From: Oscillospiraceae bacterium
Lineage (GTDB): Bacteria; Bacillota; Clostridia; Oscillospirales; Ruminococcaceae
Length of the DNA stretch: 5,910 bases
Assembly (NCBI GenBank): GCA_017396055.1
Contig: JAFQND010000044.1
Span: 1 to 5,910 of the forward strand
Reading direction: 5' to 3'
Every line of letters begins with the position of its first letter. Within the stretch, counting starts at the first letter, position 1. The position numbers and the translations under genes are program-made. Positions 3,991-5,910 of this stretch are shown piece after piece. The notes beneath the pieces were generated by a model. The model was not told the DNA's origin and searched no databases. It saw only the letters and a list, made by a program, of their open reading frames with translations.

Positions 3991-4019
3991 ATTATAGTTC
4001 GTTATTCGGAATATGTCAA
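3991..4019 (-). promoter_or_regulatory. Leftward (cro/early) promoter, perfect consensus
   Basis: Read on the - strand, TTGACA (4014-4019) and TATAAT (3991-3996) are separated by exactly 17 bp, so all 12 positions match the sigma-A/sigma-70 consensus. The expected start is near 3984. Operator O2 fills most of the spacer. Confidence 0.92.
3998..4011. promoter_or_regulatory. Operator O2, degenerate copy
   Basis: TTCGTTATTCGGAA matches O1/O3 at 12 of 14 positions; the right arm CGGAA is intact and the left arm is altered. It sits in the spacer between the -10 and -35 boxes of the cro promoter. Start-to-start distances are 32 bp to O1 and 41 bp to O3, close to whole helical turns, which would allow cooperative binding on one face. 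Confidence 0.7.
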
Positions 4020-4038
4020 GCCTTTTTGGAAAAATATT

Positions 4039-4052
4039 TTCCGTATTCGGAA
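4039..4052. promoter_or_regulatory. Operator O3, identical to O1
   Basis: It is an exact 14-bp copy of O1, ending 8 bp before the -35 box of the repressor promoter. Binding here could activate or repress the repressor gene. An AT-rich dyad, GGAAAA-ata-TTTTCC (4028-4042), overlaps its left edge. Confidence 0.8.
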
Positions 4053-4060
4053 CTTTATTA

Positions 4061-4089
4061 TTGACAGGCGTTTCTTCTCAGGCTATAAT
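4061..4089 (+). promoter_or_regulatory. Repressor promoter, perfect consensus
   Basis: TTGACA (4061-4066) and TATAAT (4084-4089) are 17 bp apart, matching all 12 consensus positions. The expected start is near 4096, so the leader before the ATG at 4111 is very short and contains little more than the AAAGGAGTG ribosome binding site. Confidence 0.92.
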
Positions 4090-4110
4090 GAAGGCAAAGG
4101 AGTGAACAAA

Positions 4111-4818
4111 ATGACTTGGTTTGACTTACTTGTTCAACTAAAAGCTACCAGCGGTCTGACCATCGGCGAGATCGCTGACAAGGCGGACGCACCCAAAAGT
4201 ACGGTTTCAAAAATCATGTCCGGACACGCGCCTAACCCTTCCGTCGATGTTCTAACCCGCATCGTTTATGCCATGGGCGGTACTCTGGACGATATCGATC
4301 CAAAATCCAACACCAAAGGGCCTATCTTCACTTCGACCGAACTTGAGCTTATAAAAAAATACCGCACCCTCGACGGGTACGGTAAAAAGATGGTCGATAT
4401 GATTCTGGAGCTGGAGATCCAGCGTCTAGCGGATCAGGCCGCTGAAGACGAGCTTGCTCCCAATGTGATCGAGCTGCCCCTCTTTGATCAGCCCGCATCG
4501 GCCGGTTACGGTAACTGGCTGGACGAGACCATTTCCGAGCCGATCCCCGTCCCCGACACTCCCACCACCCGCCGGGCAGATTTCTGTATCCGGGTCTCCG
4601 GCGACAGCATGGAACCTAAGTATGCCGACGGCGATCTGGTCTTCGTCCGTAAGCAGGACGATGTTAGTGTCGGTGAGTTCGGTATCTGGGTCATCGATGG
4701 CAGCGCTTATATCAAACAGCGCGCCGCCAACTCCCTCCATTCCCTTAATCCTGAATATGACGATGTCGAACAGGGTGAGAATGTCTTCTGCGTCGGCAAA
4801 GTCATTGGGAAGCTGTAA
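4111..4818 (+). CDS. LexA/CI-type phage repressor with S24 self-cleaving domain, 235 aa
   Basis: The N-terminal XRE helix-turn-helix occupies about residues 4-60 (GLTIGEIADKADAPKSTVSK, then a recognition helix and LTRIVYAMGG). A linker with a typical KYRTLDGYGKKMVDM helix (83-97) follows, and then an S24 peptidase domain. A candidate self-cleavage pair, Ala131-Gly132 (ASAGYG), precedes the catalytic Ser166 in SGDSMEP and Lys202 in AYIKQ. By family knowledge, RecA filaments trigger cleavage between Ala and Gly, separating the DNA-binding and dimerisation domains and inducing the prophage. The ATG has AAAGGAGTG 6-7 nt upstream and a perfect promoter in front. It diverges from the Cro-like gene and is followed on the same strand by the AP2-like gene and the integrase. 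Confidence 0.95.
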   Translation: MTWFDLLVQLKATSGLTIGEIADKADAPKSTVSKIMSGHAPNPSVDVLTRIVYAMGGTLDDIDPKSNTKGPIFTSTELELIKKYRTLDGYGKKMVDMILELEIQRLADQAAEDELAPNVIELPLFDQPASAGYGNWLDETISEPIPVPDTPTTRRADFCIRVSGDSMEPKYADGDLVFVRKQDDVSVGEFGIWVIDGSAYIKQRAANSLHSLNPEYDDVEQGENVFCVGKVIGKL

Positions 4819-4835
4819 GGATCACTTACAAATTC

Positions 4836-4866
4836 TACTTTAAAGTTACTTGAAAGTACTTTAAAC
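4836..4866. repeat. Three tandem 10-bp repeats after the repressor gene
   Basis: TACTTTAAAG (4836-4845), TACTTGAAAG (4847-4856) and TACTTTAAAC (4857-4866) are near-identical and almost contiguous, and AAAGTACTTT (4853-4862) is also palindromic. The roughly 10-11 bp period puts all copies on one DNA face. They could be sites for a DNA-binding protein, for example integrase arm sites or a regulator (inference). Confidence 0.55.
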
Positions 4867-4940
4867 CAAAAAAATCCCGCTCCGGTGCGCCAACACCAGA
4901 ACGGGAGCAATATGAAGCCAGGATGGCCCATATCATCGCA
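4866..4940 (-). ncRNA. Candidate leftward small RNA between repressor and AP2-like gene
   Basis: A strong - strand promoter (4946-4974) and a strong - strand terminator (4868-4906) bracket a transcript of roughly 70-75 nt that starts near 4939. No ribosome binding site precedes the ATGs inside it, so it is probably non-coding. The last 40 nt are the terminator hairpin, leaving about 30 nt of free 5' sequence. It is antisense to the spacer of the repressor-AP2-integrase transcript. Confidence 0.5.
4868..4906 (-). terminator. Leftward intrinsic terminator
   Basis: On the - strand a 13-pair stem (4894-4906 with 4875-4887, including two G-U wobbles) has a 6-nt loop and is followed by seven T (complement of A 4868-4874). 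On the + strand the wobbles become two C-A mismatches and no T-run follows, so the element is directional and does not end the repressor transcript. Confidence 0.85.
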
Positions 4941-4957
4941 TGATTATTATACCATCC
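4921..4957. promoter_or_regulatory. Dyad over the start of the leftward small RNA
   Basis: An outer pair GGATGG (4921-4926)/CCATCC (4952-4957) and an inner pair ATCAT (4932-4936)/ATGAT (4940-4944) are centred close to the expected start point (about 4939) and cover the -10 box. This is a possible operator, or a structure in readthrough + strand RNA. GGATGG recurs at 4990-4995. Confidence 0.4.
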
Positions 4958-4974
4958 GGGCTTGGATTTGTCTA
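4946..4974 (-). promoter_or_regulatory. Promoter of the leftward small RNA
   Basis: On the - strand TAGACA (4969-4974; 5 of 6 consensus) and a perfect TATAAT (4946-4951) are separated by exactly 17 bp. No - strand gene with a ribosome binding site follows; the transcript reaches the 4868-4906 terminator. Confidence 0.72.
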
Positions 4975-5002
4975 CTCATTTTCAAGAAAGGATGGTCTTT
5001 TT

Positions 5003-5515
5003 ATGCCCAAAATGCTAGATTTAGCCGGTCAAAAATTCGGACGCCTTACTGCGCTGAGAGTTATCGGCAAAAACAGACACAGTCGCTACCTGTGGGAATG
5101 TCAATGCGACTGCGGTAAATCGCACATCGCCGACAGCGATTCTCTGGTGAGAGGTAACACACTCTCTTGCGGTTGTCTCAATCACGAAAACCACCTGCTT
5201 CGTCCGAACAGAAAAGCGCACGGAATGGGAGGTACTCGAATCTATCGGATCTGGAAAGGGATGAAAAATCGTTGCACCAATCCCAACAATCCCAGCTATA
5301 AATGGTACGGTGCGCGAGGAATCGCCGTTTGTGCCGAATGGCAGGAAAACTTCAAAGCTTTTTACGAATGGTCTATAAAGCATGGGTACAGTGAAGTTCT
5401 ATCAATAGACAGAATTGATGTTAACGGCAACTATTGTCCTGAAAACTGCCGCTGGGCCACTGCTACAGAACAGGCCAGAAACCGTCGTAAAGTGAAAGAA
5501 GGTGATTCCCATTAG
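5003..5515 (+). CDS. AP2/HNH-associated zinc-finger phage protein, 170 aa
   Basis: The N-terminus ([16 protein letters not shown], 7-22) leads into a four-Cys zinc site (CQCDC at 33-37 and SCGC at 55-58). It is followed by a region with the recurring pattern [13 protein letters not shown] (81-94), [12 protein letters not shown] (102-113) and IDRID-NGNY-P-NCRW (135-151), ending Q-x-x-N-R-R. These blocks are typical of widespread phage proteins annotated as AP2-domain or HNH-endonuclease-like, related to homing-endonuclease accessory domains. No clear HNH His-His pair is visible, so DNA binding is more certain than cleavage. The start is ATG at 5003-5005, with AAAGGA about 10 nt upstream; an earlier ATG at 4940 lacks a site. 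It overlaps the integrase start, so both are probably co-translated. It may be a mobile DNA-binding gene that entered the lysogeny operon. Confidence 0.75.
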   Translation: MPKMLDLAGQKFGRLTALRVIGKNRHSRYLWECQCDCGKSHIADSDSLVRGNTLSCGCLNHENHLLRPNRKAHGMGGTRIYRIWKGMKNRCTNPNNPSYKWYGARGIAVCAEWQENFKAFYEWSIKHGYSEVLSIDRIDVNGNYCPENCRWATATEQARNRRKVKEGDSH

Positions 5516-5910
5516 ACTCCCCAACGGCTATGGCTCCGTCACCAAACTCTCCGGCAAGCGCCGGCGCCCCTGGATGGTCCGCAAGACCCTCGGCTATGAC
5601 GAGGAAACCGGCAAACAGATCTGTCAGATCCTCGGCTACTATCCTACCCGCAGCGAGGCGCTTTCCGCTCTGGCGGAATACAACGCCAGCCCCTACGATC
5701 TCAGCGCCCATCGCGTCACATTCTCCGAAGTTTATGACAAATGGTCCGTCCGGAAGTATGAAACCATCAGCAGTTCCAACATCAACGGCTACAAAGCCGC
5801 ATACAAAGCCTGCGTACCCCTCTACAAAATGCCCTTTGCGGATATCCGCGTCGCCCATCTGCAGAACTTGATGGATCACTGCGGCAAAGGATACCAGACC
5901 CGCCGCAAAA
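5502..5910 (+). CDS. int: Tyrosine-type site-specific integrase, N-terminal part (runs off window)
   Basis: The open frame reaches the window edge without a stop. Its N-terminus ([20 protein letters not shown], then MVRKT) is the AP2-like arm-site-binding domain of clostridial prophage integrases. It is followed by IGYYPTR-type text (here [18 protein letters not shown]) and the start of the core-binding domain (ITFSEVY-like [11 protein letters not shown], then [11 protein letters not shown]). The catalytic domain lies beyond 5910. The coordinate given uses the conventional GTG at 5502-5504, but the only well-spaced ribosome binding site (GAAGGTG) points to ATT at 5511-5513, whose product would begin M-RLPNGYG as in relatives. 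Either start overlaps the end of the AP2-like gene. It is cotranscribed with the repressor, as expected for lysogeny; the attachment site should lie further right. Confidence 0.93.
   Translation, partial: MIPIRLPNGYGSVTKLSGKRRRPWMVRKTLGYDEETGKQICQILGYYPTRSEALSALAEYNASPYDLSAHRVTFSEVYDKWSVRKYETISSSNINGYKAAYKACVPLYKMPFADIRVAHLQNLMDHCGKGYQTRRK

Noticed and set aside
4707..4931. - strand open frame beginning inside the leftward small RNA
   Set aside because: The ATG has no purine-rich site, and the frame reads through the terminator hairpin and back over the repressor gene.
4911..5118. + strand ATG after GGGAG with a frame running into the AP2-like gene
   Set aside because: The GGGAG belongs to the terminator stem, and the frame is a shadow of the AP2-like gene with no recognisable protein.
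5463..5879. - strand open frame of 138 codons opposite the integrase
   Set aside because: It arises from the C-ending codon bias of the integrase on the other strand; Gly/Ala/Val-rich text without a ribosome binding site.
1..5910. CRISPR array, tRNA, rRNA or insertion sequence
   Set aside because: No regular repeat-spacer pattern, no cloverleaf with a T-arm signature, and no transposase or terminal inverted repeats were seen.

Overview
The window looks like the early/lysogeny end of a temperate phage (prophage) or a closely related integrative element from a moderate-GC Gram-positive bacterium. I infer the phylum Bacillota, probably a gut-type Clostridia. The reasons are strong GGAGG-type ribosome binding sites before almost every gene, tight runs of very small genes, textbook TTGACA/TATAAT promoters, a SpoVG-family protein (a Bacillota-typical family), and an integrase whose N-terminus resembles those of clostridial prophages. 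No host chromosomal gene, tRNA or rRNA is seen, so the host assignment is inference.

Layout. Right arm (+ strand, 4061 to the end): a LexA/CI-type self-cleaving repressor (4111-4818), a zinc-finger/AP2-like HNH-associated protein (5003-5515), and a tyrosine integrase that runs off the window (from 5502 or 5511). Centre (3948-4110): a genetic switch with two back-to-back perfect-consensus promoters. The leftward one drives a small Cro-like gene (3747-3947), the rightward one drives the repressor, and three copies of a 14-bp operator (two identical, one degenerate) sit over them. Left arm (- strand, 3355 down to 1): an early operon of small genes, namely two helical hypotheticals, a tail-anchored membrane protein, an excisionase-like winged-helix protein, a small HNH protein, a SpoVG homologue, a two-helix membrane protein that overlaps spoVG out of frame by 98 nt, a small hypothetical, a HUH-type rolling-circle replication initiator (400-1095), a small helical protein, and a partial HTH-type gene at the left edge with an in-frame TGA. 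One small gene (3446-3640) points the opposite way inside this arm and has its own promoter and terminator.

How the parts may work together. Repressor and Cro compete at the shared operators. In lysogeny the repressor/AP2-like/integrase transcript is on. After induction (probably RecA/SOS-driven cleavage of the repressor) the leftward transcript makes Cro, the DNA-binding proteins and finally the Rep protein.

Most notable are signals outside the genes. (1) A short + strand RNA unit (promoter 1220-1248, terminator ending 1324) lies antisense to the 5' leader of the rep gene, an arrangement reminiscent of the counter-transcribed RNAs of rolling-circle plasmids. (2) A second short RNA unit on the - strand (promoter 4946-4974, terminator 4868-4906) lies between the repressor and the AP2-like gene. 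(3) A dense cluster of inverted repeats directly follows rep (294-384). Together, (1) and (3) with the HUH protein suggest a phage-borne rolling-circle replicon with RNA-based copy control. This is a hypothesis from sequence only.
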